Source: Nitrospira sp. UBA2082
GTDB taxonomy: Bacteria; Nitrospirota; Nitrospiria; Nitrospirales; Nitrospiraceae
Direction: 5' to 3'
Length of the DNA: 64,000 nucleotides
NCBI GenBank assembly: GCA_002331335.1
Contig: DCZO01000014.1
Coordinates: 168,825 to 232,824, forward strand
The notes beneath the pieces are model-generated. The model was given only the letters and a program-made list of their open reading frames with translations. It did not search any database and had not been told where the DNA came from. The translations under genes and the position numbers were made by a program. Of the stretch, positions 52,138-61,150 are shown in pieces (position 1 is the stretch's first letter; each line of letters opens with the position of its first letter).

Positions 52138-53808
52138 TTATCCGGCAACGGCAGATGCACCGGCAACCATTCGCAGCTGTTTGCTACGCGGCTTATCGCA
52201 TACTCTGGAGAGACGCCGCTGAATATCGGCGAGTTGTGCCCGCCAGCGGCGATACGCATTCGCATGGTGAAGCGCCAGACGATCCACCCCCTGCACGTTA
52301 TCGTTGTGGAGAGTTCTCATAAATTCGGTCGTGAGGGGGGCGGTCGCCAAACTGTCCAATCCCATGTGGATGGTGGATTCGCGCTCCCGCACCTGTTCTT
52401 GCTGAAGCGACGCGAGTACCCCTGTGGCAATCGGCATGCGGCATGCCGTCCGCACAATGTCTTCGGCCCTTTTGCACAACGCGTCCAGTCGTGGCCGCAT
52501 GGCGACAAGACGGCGTATCGCATCCTCGGCGTCCGGAGCAGGACCGTCCGGCATTGGAACTTGGCTCAGTAGGCCGGTAAACGATTCGTACCAATACCGT
52601 CGCCAGAACGCCGCATACCAGGCTGTGCTGGCCGGTTCACGGCCTGCTCTGAGTCGAAACGTGCCCAGTTGATCCTCATCGACTCCAGATTCATAGAGAC
52701 GATACGTCGAGACACCGGATGGAAACGGACCACCGCCGAGCACATACAGTATAAGCTCCGCCACGTGGTCTGGCAGAAGCCGGTCTTTGCACGAGTGGTG
52801 CGCGCACACCTGCTCGAATCCGCAGGGCGCGCAATCGAGCTCCGGTTGCAACACCCAATGCCCTGATCCATAGGGGCCGGTCTCCTGAAAATCCACGTGC
52901 CCGACCGAGAGATCGATCACCGGCGTCTGCACTGCCACCGCGATGTGCATGGGGCCGGTGTCGTTCGTCAAGAGAAGGCGGCATTCCGCCAACAGCGCAG
53001 CCAGTTGTTCGAGCGACGTCTGGCCCGTGGCGTTTAGAACAGGGTTGCGGCCACCTGCGCTGCGATAGGCTTGAATGGCCTGCGCGACTGTCTCCCGCTC
53101 CGATCCCGCGCCGATAAATACAATCCCCCCCTGCCATCGTTCGCTGACACGTGCCAAAGTAAACCCAAAGGATTGCGGTCGCCAGGCCTTCATGACGTCG
53201 CTGGCTCCGGCCTGCACGGCAATCCACTGTGCCCGCGTCTCTTCCGCCGAGGCCAGAAACCGGCGTGCCCACTCTTGGGATTCCCGCGTCAGAGTCAGTT
53301 GGAGCGGAGCAAACGCGCCCGGCCCGCTGCCCCCCAGCGTATACACGTCAACCAGATTGAACCGGTTGATCCGGCGGAACCGATGGATGTCGGTGAAGTA
53401 GGCCATCCACGTATTGTCAATGACGATGCCGCCATCCCACGCGCTTCTTCCCCCACGAATATCCGGCGCACCGATATAGCCTGCCAGAAAGGCACTGGGC
53501 CGACTAAAGGTCAAGTTGATGAGGCGGTCATACTTTCGCTCGGCCAACGGCCGAGCCCATCCTGAGACCTCTTCAAACAACGACACGACGTCCTTCGCGG
53601 CAGCGCGGCTCGAATCGATCAGTTCGTGAAAATCGAAACCGACTACGTTTCGAAGCCCTTTCAGCATAGAGGCCACGGGAGCGAAGCGGCGGTCGACGAC
53701 CAGATCCACGGCGACGCCGGGCCATTCTTCTTGGAGACGAGCCAGCAACGGACCCATCTGGACCAAATCGCCCATGCGGGTAATGTTGATGATCAATACT
53801 TGCTTCAT
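52138..53808 (-). CDS. Glycosyltransferase family 9 (heptosyltransferase-like)
   Basis: The product has 556 residues from the ATG at 53808. The N-terminal domain starts KQVLIINITRMGDLVQMGPLL and the C-terminal nucleotide-sugar domain has ECRLLLTNDTGPMHIAVAV and GPYGSGHWVL, both GT9 hallmarks. About 200 extra residues follow the catalytic part, helical, of unknown role. GT9 enzymes transfer ADP-heptose or related sugars, usually to LPS but also to proteins. The Cys-rich segment PELDCAPCGFEQVCAHHSC could bind metal. Confidence 0.85.
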   Translation of the reverse strand: MKQVLIINITRMGDLVQMGPLLARLQEEWPGVAVDLVVDRRFAPVASMLKGLRNVVGFDFHELIDSSRAAAKDVVSLFEEVSGWARPLAERKYDRLINLTFSRPSAFLAGYIGAPDIRGGRSAWDGGIVIDNTWMAYFTDIHRFRRINRFNLVDVYTLGGSGPGAFAPLQLTLTRESQEWARRFLASAEETRAQWIAVQAGASDVMKAWRPQSFGFTLARVSERWQGGIVFIGAGSERETVAQAIQAYRSAGGRNPVLNATGQTSLEQLAALLAECRLLLTNDTGPMHIAVAVQTPVIDLSVGHVDFQETGPYGSGHWVLQPELDCAPCGFEQVCAHHSCKDRLLPDHVAELILYVLGGGPFPSGVSTYRLYESGVDEDQLGTFRLRAGREPASTAWYAAFWRRYWYESFTGLLSQVPMPDGPAPDAEDAIRRLVAMRPRLDALCKRAEDIVRTACRMPIATGVLASLQQEQVRERESTIHMGLDSLATAPLTTEFMRTLHNDNVQGVDRLALHHANAYRRWRAQLADIQRRLSRVCDKPRSKQLRMVAGASAVAG

Positions 53809-53822
53809 TTCCACTCTCTAGC

Positions 53823-53889
53823 AGAGTTGCGAGTTTCGAGTTTCCGGTTTCGTGTTGGACGCGAAACAAGAAACCCGTAACTCGAAATA
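53823..53889. repeat. Heptamer-period inverted element, copy 13
   Basis: The left arm has GTTGCGA, GTTTCGA, GTTTCCG, GTTTCGT with a 7-base period; the right arm on the minus strand has GTATTTC-like, GAGTTAC, GGGTTTC, TTGTTTC. It fills the gap between the two glycosyltransferase genes. Confidence 0.75.
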
Positions 53890-53894
53890 CTCTT

Positions 53895-55712
53895 TCATAC
53901 GAGGTCTCGCGTTTCCGCCCGATAGCTGTCGAGCAGCAACACGAGCAGTTCTTCCCGCTTCAACTCACGTCCAGACCCGGTTGCGCGGATACCGGCTGCC
54001 ACGTCTTTCAACTCCACTCGTTGTCCTGGCGGAAATTGCCGCAACAGCTTGGATAGTTCCGGTACGGAGGCGGCACGAGCAGCCAAGGTCCCGGCATCCC
54101 GGTCTCCGCGCAGCAGCGCCCCGATTCGATCCGGTTGCCGGACACCGATGGAGGTCAACAGCTCTTTCATCCGATGCTCATACGTATGCTCGCCCAGCAC
54201 ACGGCGGCGCGCCGCTTCCGCGACAGCCCGGCGGCGGTCTGGATTATTGAGCCAGGTGCGAATCAACATGGGCACATCTTCCACAGACCGAAACCGGACC
54301 ACCTCCTGATCCGTAAACAGATCCGGAAACAGCGACCGTTCATCGCTTAGCTGGAACGCCCCACAAGCCGCCAGCTCGAACGTTCTGGGATTCACAAAAT
54401 CAGCGTCGGGGTCCAACCGGTCCCCTCCGCACGAATGCAGGTTGAGGTTGATCGCGCTCGCATTGAACACCTTCATGCACGTCTCGGTGTCGATGCGGGC
54501 CCCGCACCGCTGCAACACCGATGCAAGGTCGGCCGCCCCTTCCCACTCGTTCCCCCAGAGCCGGAACGTCCACTCGTCCGACAGCCAGCGCGGCAGCAAT
54601 GCCCGCCGGTTCGGATAGCCGGCTCCGACAAACGACACATCGGCGCCGTATTCCGCCCGTTCGGCCTCGGTCAGCGCCAGCGGCTTGTGGATCGCCGGAT
54701 CTGCGGCCATAGGCAAATAGGCGACGGAGCGCGCCCCGGCGCGGGTGAATGCTTCGAGACATGCTCCTTGCTGAATGACAAACCAATAGTCATAGCCGGA
54801 GGCCAGCTGCTGCCAGTAGGTCAAGTGCCGGTAGTTCTCCACGAACCACATGGCCGTGAGAAATTTCTTCTTGCGCAAATGCTCGAGGACGGCCAGCGTG
54901 AGCGGCGCCTGTGCGATCGCCAGGACTAAATCTGGCGGGTCTTCCGCCAGGCGGGTAATCGTGCTCAGGCCGAGGATCTCGGCCAGTCGCCCCTGCATGA
55001 TCTGACTGTGCCGTGCCTCACGATACGTTCCCAACGCGTCATAACTGGACCGGTGGACGCTGTGATCAATCCAACTGACGCGATGACCCAGCGCTTCCAG
55101 CGCCGTGACCGCATACCGGGCAACGGGCAACGAGCCTCCGTAGATCGGACCGACGACCGCGACATGCAACCGCCCGCTTTGCCGTTCAGACACCGCTCGG
55201 CGTAATGCGGCTTCCAGTTGCTGATGGAATTCCGCATGAAGGCGGGCCGCCGGCCCATAGGTCAGCACACGAAGCGGAGTCGAATAGGCGCCCAACTGCT
55301 CGGCTATCGCCTGCGCCGGCCCCCACAACCATTCCACGTCAGTGAACCAGGGACCCATCGGCCGCGCGGAGGCCGCGTCTTTCATAACCGATGGGTCTGG
55401 AATCACGACGGCCAGCCGGCTCCCGGACGGTTTGATGGCGGCCAGTGCTTCGACGTGATACAGCAATCCGACGCCCAGCACGACCCCCAATTCCCCTTCT
55501 TTCCATTCACACCGCTGCGCCTCTGCCCATGTCCCAGCTTCTTTGCGAGGGTCGTAGGCGCTGTGCACCCATTGGCCGTCGCACTTTGCCGTGACACTCC
55601 CCTCGCGGGACGAGCTCATCGACAATCTATTGCCTGCGGACGACATGACGGCTTCCACAAACGCGGGGACCGTCTTGCGCAGGCCCTCAAGGTTTTCTCT
55701 CACATAGCTCAC
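53895..55712 (-). CDS. CgeB/DUF3880-type glycosyltransferase
   Basis: The GTG at 55712 has GAGGAG six bases upstream and follows the previous stop by 10 bases, giving 605 residues. The N-terminal 190 residues are related to motility-associated glycosyltransferase regions by pattern only. Residues about 195-540 form a CgeB-like transferase (VAVVGPIYGGSLPVARYAV; MWFVENYRHL; VSFVGAGYPNRRALLPRW; NPRTFELAACGAFQLSD). A C-terminal helical part follows. Donor and acceptor are unknown; flagellin or surface glycan are the options from context. Confidence 0.75.
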   Translation of the reverse strand: MSYVRENLEGLRKTVPAFVEAVMSSAGNRLSMSSSREGSVTAKCDGQWVHSAYDPRKEAGTWAEAQRCEWKEGELGVVLGVGLLYHVEALAAIKPSGSRLAVVIPDPSVMKDAASARPMGPWFTDVEWLWGPAQAIAEQLGAYSTPLRVLTYGPAARLHAEFHQQLEAALRRAVSERQSGRLHVAVVGPIYGGSLPVARYAVTALEALGHRVSWIDHSVHRSSYDALGTYREARHSQIMQGRLAEILGLSTITRLAEDPPDLVLAIAQAPLTLAVLEHLRKKKFLTAMWFVENYRHLTYWQQLASGYDYWFVIQQGACLEAFTRAGARSVAYLPMAADPAIHKPLALTEAERAEYGADVSFVGAGYPNRRALLPRWLSDEWTFRLWGNEWEGAADLASVLQRCGARIDTETCMKVFNASAINLNLHSCGGDRLDPDADFVNPRTFELAACGAFQLSDERSLFPDLFTDQEVVRFRSVEDVPMLIRTWLNNPDRRRAVAEAARRRVLGEHTYEHRMKELLTSIGVRQPDRIGALLRGDRDAGTLAARAASVPELSKLLRQFPPGQRVELKDVAAGIRATGSGRELKREELLVLLLDSYRAETRDLV

Positions 55713-55722
55713 GCCGCTCTCC

Positions 55723-56907
55723 TCATCGGACGACAGAACACATGTTGCGCCAGAGTGCTTCCCGCTCGTAGGGTGGGGTCGGGCTGTGGTTCGCTTCGCT
55801 ATAGTAGACTCCCCATCGGTCACAATGACTGTCCCATACCGTCCATCCTTCGCTGCGACCTATGCGCCCCTCCACCAGAGCCGCCACGGTTTCTTCGATC
55901 GGCCATCGGATTGGCCGGATAGACCCGGCGCTCATCGGCATGTTCTCCCTTGCCTCCCCAGCTTGCCAAATCAGATGCCCCGATCCGTACGGCCCCGTCT
56001 GGTGCACACGTGCCCGTGCGAAATATATCCCGATCACTGTGACACCCAGTGCCGCCGCAAGATGGAGTGGGCCCGTATCCGAGCCAATCACCCGATGGCA
56101 ACGGACCATGACTTCGGCCAGTTCAGTCAACGAGGTCCGCCCGGTGACGTCCCAGAGACGCCCAAGCACCGACGGCGGGAGCGAATTGATGAGCTGGCCT
56201 CCCCGTTCCCTTTCCTGACCGATCAAGACGACGCGTCCGCGCGGATCCTGGTCGAGGAAGCGGATAATCCACTGTCTCCACGTATCGAGCGGGACCACGC
56301 GCTCCACGTCGCCCGCTCCGACGATCAGCCCGACCCACCGTCCTTCGGACTGCCCGATCTCATCCAACTCGCCCGGCAGCGCACAGGAGGACCGACGTAG
56401 GGCCGCCAGCTGCCCGGATGGTTGCACGCCGCAGATGCCGCACAACGCATCGGCCAGATGCACCTGTCGCCCTCTCCCAGTGACCGCCACATCCCTGATA
56501 TAGGCTGCCCACGGCGTTAACTGCCCGCCGAGCGGCCCCTCTCGCCGCGGACTTATCATTTCACGTGCGAGCAGCGCTCCGGCCAGCAACGCGCGCGGAT
56601 GCTGATTCAGCACATACGCACAGTCGTACTGTCGCGGCGCGAGCATCTTGATGCGGCGCTCCGCATCTTGCAGATGCTTCGATTGCAGTCCTGAGCCGGT
56701 CGCCTTGGCACAATGGCTCCACACCACGCCGTCCCACTCCAATACCGTGGCGATGCCCGGAAGCATCCGGCCGATCGGCGCAAGCGGCGCGGGACAGAGG
56801 AGATCCACCGCCAACGCCGGATCAGCCGCCGTAATCGCGGTGATCGCTGGAACAGTTTGGAGCAGATCGCCCAACCGGGCCAGCTGCACCATGAGTGCCC
56901 GTCTCAT
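55723..56907 (-). CDS. Glycosyltransferase family 9 (second)
   Basis: The ATG at 56907 gives 394 residues, starting MRRALMVQLARLGDLLQTVPA; the ATG at 56925 is six codons longer. C-terminal GT9 motifs are CHRVIGSDTGPLHLAAALG and GPYGSGHLIWQ. It resembles the GT9 at 52138 but lacks the long extension. The gene lies downstream of the multi-domain transferase, across a heptamer element, and upstream of the CgeB-like gene by 10 bases. Confidence 0.87.
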   Translation of the reverse strand: MRRALMVQLARLGDLLQTVPAITAITAADPALAVDLLCPAPLAPIGRMLPGIATVLEWDGVVWSHCAKATGSGLQSKHLQDAERRIKMLAPRQYDCAYVLNQHPRALLAGALLAREMISPRREGPLGGQLTPWAAYIRDVAVTGRGRQVHLADALCGICGVQPSGQLAALRRSSCALPGELDEIGQSEGRWVGLIVGAGDVERVVPLDTWRQWIIRFLDQDPRGRVVLIGQERERGGQLINSLPPSVLGRLWDVTGRTSLTELAEVMVRCHRVIGSDTGPLHLAAALGVTVIGIYFARARVHQTGPYGSGHLIWQAGEARENMPMSAGSIRPIRWPIEETVAALVEGRIGRSEGWTVWDSHCDRWGVYYSEANHSPTPPYEREALWRNMCSVVR

Positions 56908-56918
56908 GAAACCGTTCC

Positions 56919-56995
56919 TCGTCATTCGTCAACCGTCATCCGTTGGGTTCATACTGAGAGCGAACTGCGCTTCACGCTTCACCATTCACCAACGA
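56919..56995. repeat. Heptamer-period inverted element, copy 14
   Basis: The left arm has GTCATTC, GTCAACC, GTCATCC; the right arm on the minus strand has GTGAATG, GTGAAGC, GTGAAGC. It lies between the GT9 start and the stop of the multi-domain gene, overlapping the last codons of the latter. Confidence 0.85.
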
Positions 56996-59900
56996 CGCGC
57001 CATCCATGGCGAGCACGGCTTCCTTCCTGACAATGGCTTCTTCCAGCGCCTTTAGACCGTCGTACGTCGGGTCCGATGCCCGGAGAATGTCGTGTTCCCG
57101 CCGGGCTGCCTCGATCTGATCCGCCCGGAGCAACACACCGGCCAACGCGAACCGCGTCGCTAAATCGCGCGGGTTCCGCAATACATACGCCCGCAGCTGC
57201 AGGCTCAGATCTTCCCAGCGGTTTTGGGCTGTTCCGGCCCGAAGCAGCCAGTGAATCGCGTCGGCATCATCGGGATTATCGGCCAGCACCTCGATGAATC
57301 GTTCCCACGCACCCTGCGCATAGGCTCGGCCCAGCGAGGCCATGCCCATCCCCATTAAACATTTCTTGCGGTCCGCCCCGTGTCGCATGGCGGAGGAGAA
57401 CGCAGTCTCCGCCTCCCGGTATTGCTCCCGTTGCATACAGAGCAGGCCCCTCAGCAACAGCCCCTCGGCATCGTCGGGAGAACCCGCGAGCAATGTTTTC
57501 AACTGCTGCTCTGCCGCCGCAAGACTCTTGTGCGCCAGCAACGACCGCACCAGCGACCGGCGTACGGCAGGCGAATCGTTCAACTCCAGATACCGGGTGA
57601 GGAAGGTATGCCGAAGCGCCGGCTCGTCGAGTTGTTCACACACCATCGCTGCCCAGGACAGCACATAGGGATCGCCCGGCCAGTCCTGGACCAGGCTCAA
57701 TTCCCGCTTGACGCCGTTCCAGTCTTTTTTTTGCGCTGCCGCCTGCGTAGCGGCCACATGCGACCATGCGGCGCGGTCTTTGATGTCCTCGATCAACCGC
57801 ACATGTCCCACATACTCGCCGGTCGATTCGCTGCCGACTAGTTTGTAACCATCGGCGTGGTAGTGCAGGTCTTCGTCGGCGAGCCACCAATGCGATCCCC
57901 ATCGCTCCCGCAACCGCTTTGAGTTTTCCTCCTCATGCAGTTTCCGCCCCGGCGTTTGACTCTCCAGATGGTAGAGCACGCTCCTTGACTGATAGACGAC
58001 CCGGAACCCCTTTTCACGAGCTTTGAGACACAAGTCCACGTCCTCAAAGCCGTTGCGGAACCCCTCGTCGAATCCTCCAATCTCCTCGAAGAGTTTGCGT
58101 CGGATGAGCATGCAGGCCCCGGTAACCACCTGACATTCGCGGCGGACATTCACGGCAGGAAGATCCGCAGAAGCTTTACTGTAAATGTGGTACGGCGAGA
58201 GCTGCGATCGGAGGAATACCACACCCGCATGCTGCACGGTGCCGTCTCCATACAACAACTTGCTCCCGACGATGCCGACTTCAGGATGTCCGTCGACCTC
58301 GGCGACCATGGCGCGTAACCAACCGTCCAGCGGAACCGTATCGTTGTTTAAGAACACCAGATACTTCCCGCGTGCGGCCTGCGCTCCCTGATTGCAGGCC
58401 TTGGCAAATCCCAGATTCTCCTGATTGCGGATGATTTGTACGTCGCCTGCCAGAGAGGAGAGGAATGCTTGCGTGCCGTCCGTGGAGTTATTGTCGACGA
58501 CGATCAGCTCCCATGACACGCCTTCGGTTGTCTTCGCCAGCGCGGTGAGACAGTCACGAGTCAATTCGCAACGGTTCCACACAGGAATAATCACCGAGCA
58601 GTCATACGTCGTTTCGACTGTCACCTCGGCCGTGGGGTGCACGGTCTCCGGGGACGGCAGGTAGGTCGAGCGCAGCCGGCGCTCCTCCGGCGCGGCGATC
58701 TCGGCGCGGTTCGACAAGCCCTCCGGTGAACGCCAATACAGCCCCGTCACAACCGGAATGTGCAGCAGCCGGTGTTGCGCTCCGAGGCGAATCCAGAAAT
58801 CCTGATCGCCCAGCGCAACATAGCTTTCATCGAAATAGCCGACTGTGTCGTGGACCGCTCGCCGCCACATGGGATGGGGTCCCACACAGCACTGTCTCCG
58901 CAGCTGGCTGTAGCTGTATTCCGGCCATTGCCACATCCCGGCACGATGGTGCCGGTCGAACGACTCATGAGGCCGATCGGTCAGATACGTGTCGCCATAG
59001 ACCAGTGCCACGTCCCGGTGCGCGTCCAAGACATCGGCGAGCCGTTCATAGGCGTCGGGGCTGAGGCGGTCGTTGGTGCTGAACGGCGTGACATAGCGGC
59101 CGCGGGCCAATCGGAGCGCAAGATTCCATGCGGCGTAGACGCCGATCCGACTCGGCGTCCTGACATAGGTGATCTGCGGATGACCTGGATGACGTTGTTG
59201 AAACTCAAACACGATATCCCGCTCCCGTTCAGGAGATGCGGCATCGACAATGATGACCTCCATGCGCTCTACCATTGTTTGGCTCGCCAAATCGTCGAGA
59301 CATTCCCGCATAAATGCCTCGGCACAGTAGCTGGATACGATCACCGAGATCAGCGGTTCCTCGGCTACCACGTGTTGGTTGGGTTCAGCCGGGGGCTGCT
59401 CCGTGCAGCGCCTATTCACGAATACGGCGTTGCCATGGGTGGGAGACTCCGGCGACAAGGGGGCAAACGAGGCCAACCGATGACTGTCGGCCAACAGCGA
59501 CGTCAGGTCGTCTAAGACGCGCGCGCCCTGATAGACCTCTTCGAGGCTCGCCTCGACATACAGGATCTGAATATGGCGCTTCACCGAGGCGGACACCGAC
59601 GAGAGAATCTTGTATTCCGCCCCTTGCACATCGAGCAGCAACAGGTCCGGCATCGGCAACCGGTATTCTTGAATCACCTGATCGAGCGTCCGGCACTGCA
59701 CCTTTGTGACCCGCACTTCCTTGACGTGAGGGAAAATCTCACGGTGTGTACCAAGTCTCAGCAGAGAACTCGACTCTCCGTCGTTGTTGGTGACGTAGAA
59801 GTCCTGTTCGCCGCTCTGATCGGACAAGGCGAACGGGAATACTCTGACACGAGAATCCGCCGCTTCGATGCGCATGAGCGCCTGCGCCAACTCCTTCAAC

Positions 59901-61150
59901 GGCTCGAATAAATAGATCCGTTCGAGATTCGGAAAAAGCCGGTTGAAGAGGTGCTGTTCTTGATACCGATGTGCGCCCACGACATAGATCGTGCGGATGT
60001 CCCGGGCCACGGGGCTTTGGCCAAGCGAGAACAGCCCGTCATGCTGGGTTGATCCATCTCCCATGGGTTGTTCCTTTGACGTCGGTTGTATGGGTATCGA
60101 AGGCGCATCGGTCCGGTCGATCACTTGTTCCGAGCAATAGGCATCCCACTCGTGATTGAGTGATACCTTCCGATAGGCATGCGTCACCGGTGCCAGCTTA
60201 TCCGCCAGCGCCCGCCGCGCCAACACCGATAACTGCGGTGCGACGTCCAATGATTGCTCCATCCCCCACCGGCTGCCTGGCTCAACCTCGGCGAGCCGTT
60301 GTTGCGCCTGATCGAGCGCCTTCAGATACGGGATAAAACAATGTGTCAAGACGGGAATCGTCAAACGATAGTGGGCATGCGCCACCGGAATCGCCAGATC
60401 AGGACCGGCCGACTTGAGCGAGTGAAAATGATAGAAGATCAATGGAGCGCCATCGACGGTGATCCGGCCATCGGTCGCGCCTCGAATGTCGTATCGGTCG
60501 TGATTCCATGGCCCCACCCCCCCTCCCGGATGTCGCAGCACCCTGACACCCTGGAACCGCTCCGGCCAATCTTCCAAATACAACTGGTCCCCCATCTTGC
60601 CCTGTTCATAGCGGGCGAAACACCATTCGAGACAGCGCGCTCTCCACCAGCGCAGCGCCTCCATGCCGTTCCGATCCCGCCGAAAACAGAGCAGGCCCAC
60701 ATTGAACCGGCCGTTGTGGCGCCCGAGCTCAGCCTGGCTCGGCGAAAACCGGTGCTCGTGGATAAGAATGGAGTGCCGGCCCAGTTCGTCGAAAATCGGT
60801 TGCGCCGGGGAAAAGAACCATAGATCGGCGTCCAGATAGGTCAGGAGATCGATCTCGGGATGGCGTTCCAAGATCCGAAGAATGATCGTCGGCGTCATGG
60901 TCCAGTAGTATTCGACAAGCGAGCGAGCCTCTTTGGTCTTCAATAACCGCGCGTCCCGCCACTCGATCTCATGGAGTGGAACCGACCGGATCTCCGGCAC
61001 GGCCAGTTGGTCAAGGGCCGCGCGAGTCATCTCGTCCATGCAGACAACGAACAGCCTGAATGGGGCGGTCTCATGACGCCGCAGAGACTCGACCAGGGCC
61101 AGTCCCCGATTGAGATAGTGGCGATCGAAATAGGTGCAGTAGTACCGCAT
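56972..61150 (-). CDS. Multi-domain transferase: GT, FkbM methyltransferase, two GT2, TPR
   Basis: The protein has 1392 residues in five parts. (1) 1-300: a nucleotide-sugar transferase with LTYLDADLWFFSPAQP. (2) About 385-610: an FkbM-type SAM methyltransferase (YVVGAHRYQEQHLF, LLLLDVQGAEYKIL). (3) About 625-860: GT2 (SVIVSSYCAEAFMRECLDDL; STNDRLSPDAYERLADV). (4) About 890-1120: GT2 (SVIIPVWNRCELTRDCL; FLNNDTVPLDGWLRAM; NGFEDVDLCLKAREKG). (5) About 1150-1390: TPR repeats. It would build and methylate a glycan on one scaffold. The last residues are encoded by a repeat element. It is 1 base from the next gene (stop at 61150 shared edge). Confidence 0.85.
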   Translation of the reverse strand: MRYYCTYFDRHYLNRGLALVESLRRHETAPFRLFVVCMDEMTRAALDQLAVPEIRSVPLHEIEWRDARLLKTKEARSLVEYYWTMTPTIILRILERHPEIDLLTYLDADLWFFSPAQPIFDELGRHSILIHEHRFSPSQAELGRHNGRFNVGLLCFRRDRNGMEALRWWRARCLEWCFARYEQGKMGDQLYLEDWPERFQGVRVLRHPGGGVGPWNHDRYDIRGATDGRITVDGAPLIFYHFHSLKSAGPDLAIPVAHAHYRLTIPVLTHCFIPYLKALDQAQQRLAEVEPGSRWGMEQSLDVAPQLSVLARRALADKLAPVTHAYRKVSLNHEWDAYCSEQVIDRTDAPSIPIQPTSKEQPMGDGSTQHDGLFSLGQSPVARDIRTIYVVGAHRYQEQHLFNRLFPNLERIYLFEPLKELAQALMRIEAADSRVRVFPFALSDQSGEQDFYVTNNDGESSSLLRLGTHREIFPHVKEVRVTKVQCRTLDQVIQEYRLPMPDLLLLDVQGAEYKILSSVSASVKRHIQILYVEASLEEVYQGARVLDDLTSLLADSHRLASFAPLSPESPTHGNAVFVNRRCTEQPPAEPNQHVVAEEPLISVIVSSYCAEAFMRECLDDLASQTMVERMEVIIVDAASPERERDIVFEFQQRHPGHPQITYVRTPSRIGVYAAWNLALRLARGRYVTPFSTNDRLSPDAYERLADVLDAHRDVALVYGDTYLTDRPHESFDRHHRAGMWQWPEYSYSQLRRQCCVGPHPMWRRAVHDTVGYFDESYVALGDQDFWIRLGAQHRLLHIPVVTGLYWRSPEGLSNRAEIAAPEERRLRSTYLPSPETVHPTAEVTVETTYDCSVIIPVWNRCELTRDCLTALAKTTEGVSWELIVVDNNSTDGTQAFLSSLAGDVQIIRNQENLGFAKACNQGAQAARGKYLVFLNNDTVPLDGWLRAMVAEVDGHPEVGIVGSKLLYGDGTVQHAGVVFLRSQLSPYHIYSKASADLPAVNVRRECQVVTGACMLIRRKLFEEIGGFDEGFRNGFEDVDLCLKAREKGFRVVYQSRSVLYHLESQTPGRKLHEEENSKRLRERWGSHWWLADEDLHYHADGYKLVGSESTGEYVGHVRLIEDIKDRAAWSHVAATQAAAQKKDWNGVKRELSLVQDWPGDPYVLSWAAMVCEQLDEPALRHTFLTRYLELNDSPAVRRSLVRSLLAHKSLAAAEQQLKTLLAGSPDDAEGLLLRGLLCMQREQYREAETAFSSAMRHGADRKKCLMGMGMASLGRAYAQGAWERFIEVLADNPDDADAIHWLLRAGTAQNRWEDLSLQLRAYVLRNPRDLATRFALAGVLLRADQIEAARREHDILRASDPTYDGLKALEEAIVRKEAVLAMDGASLVNGEA

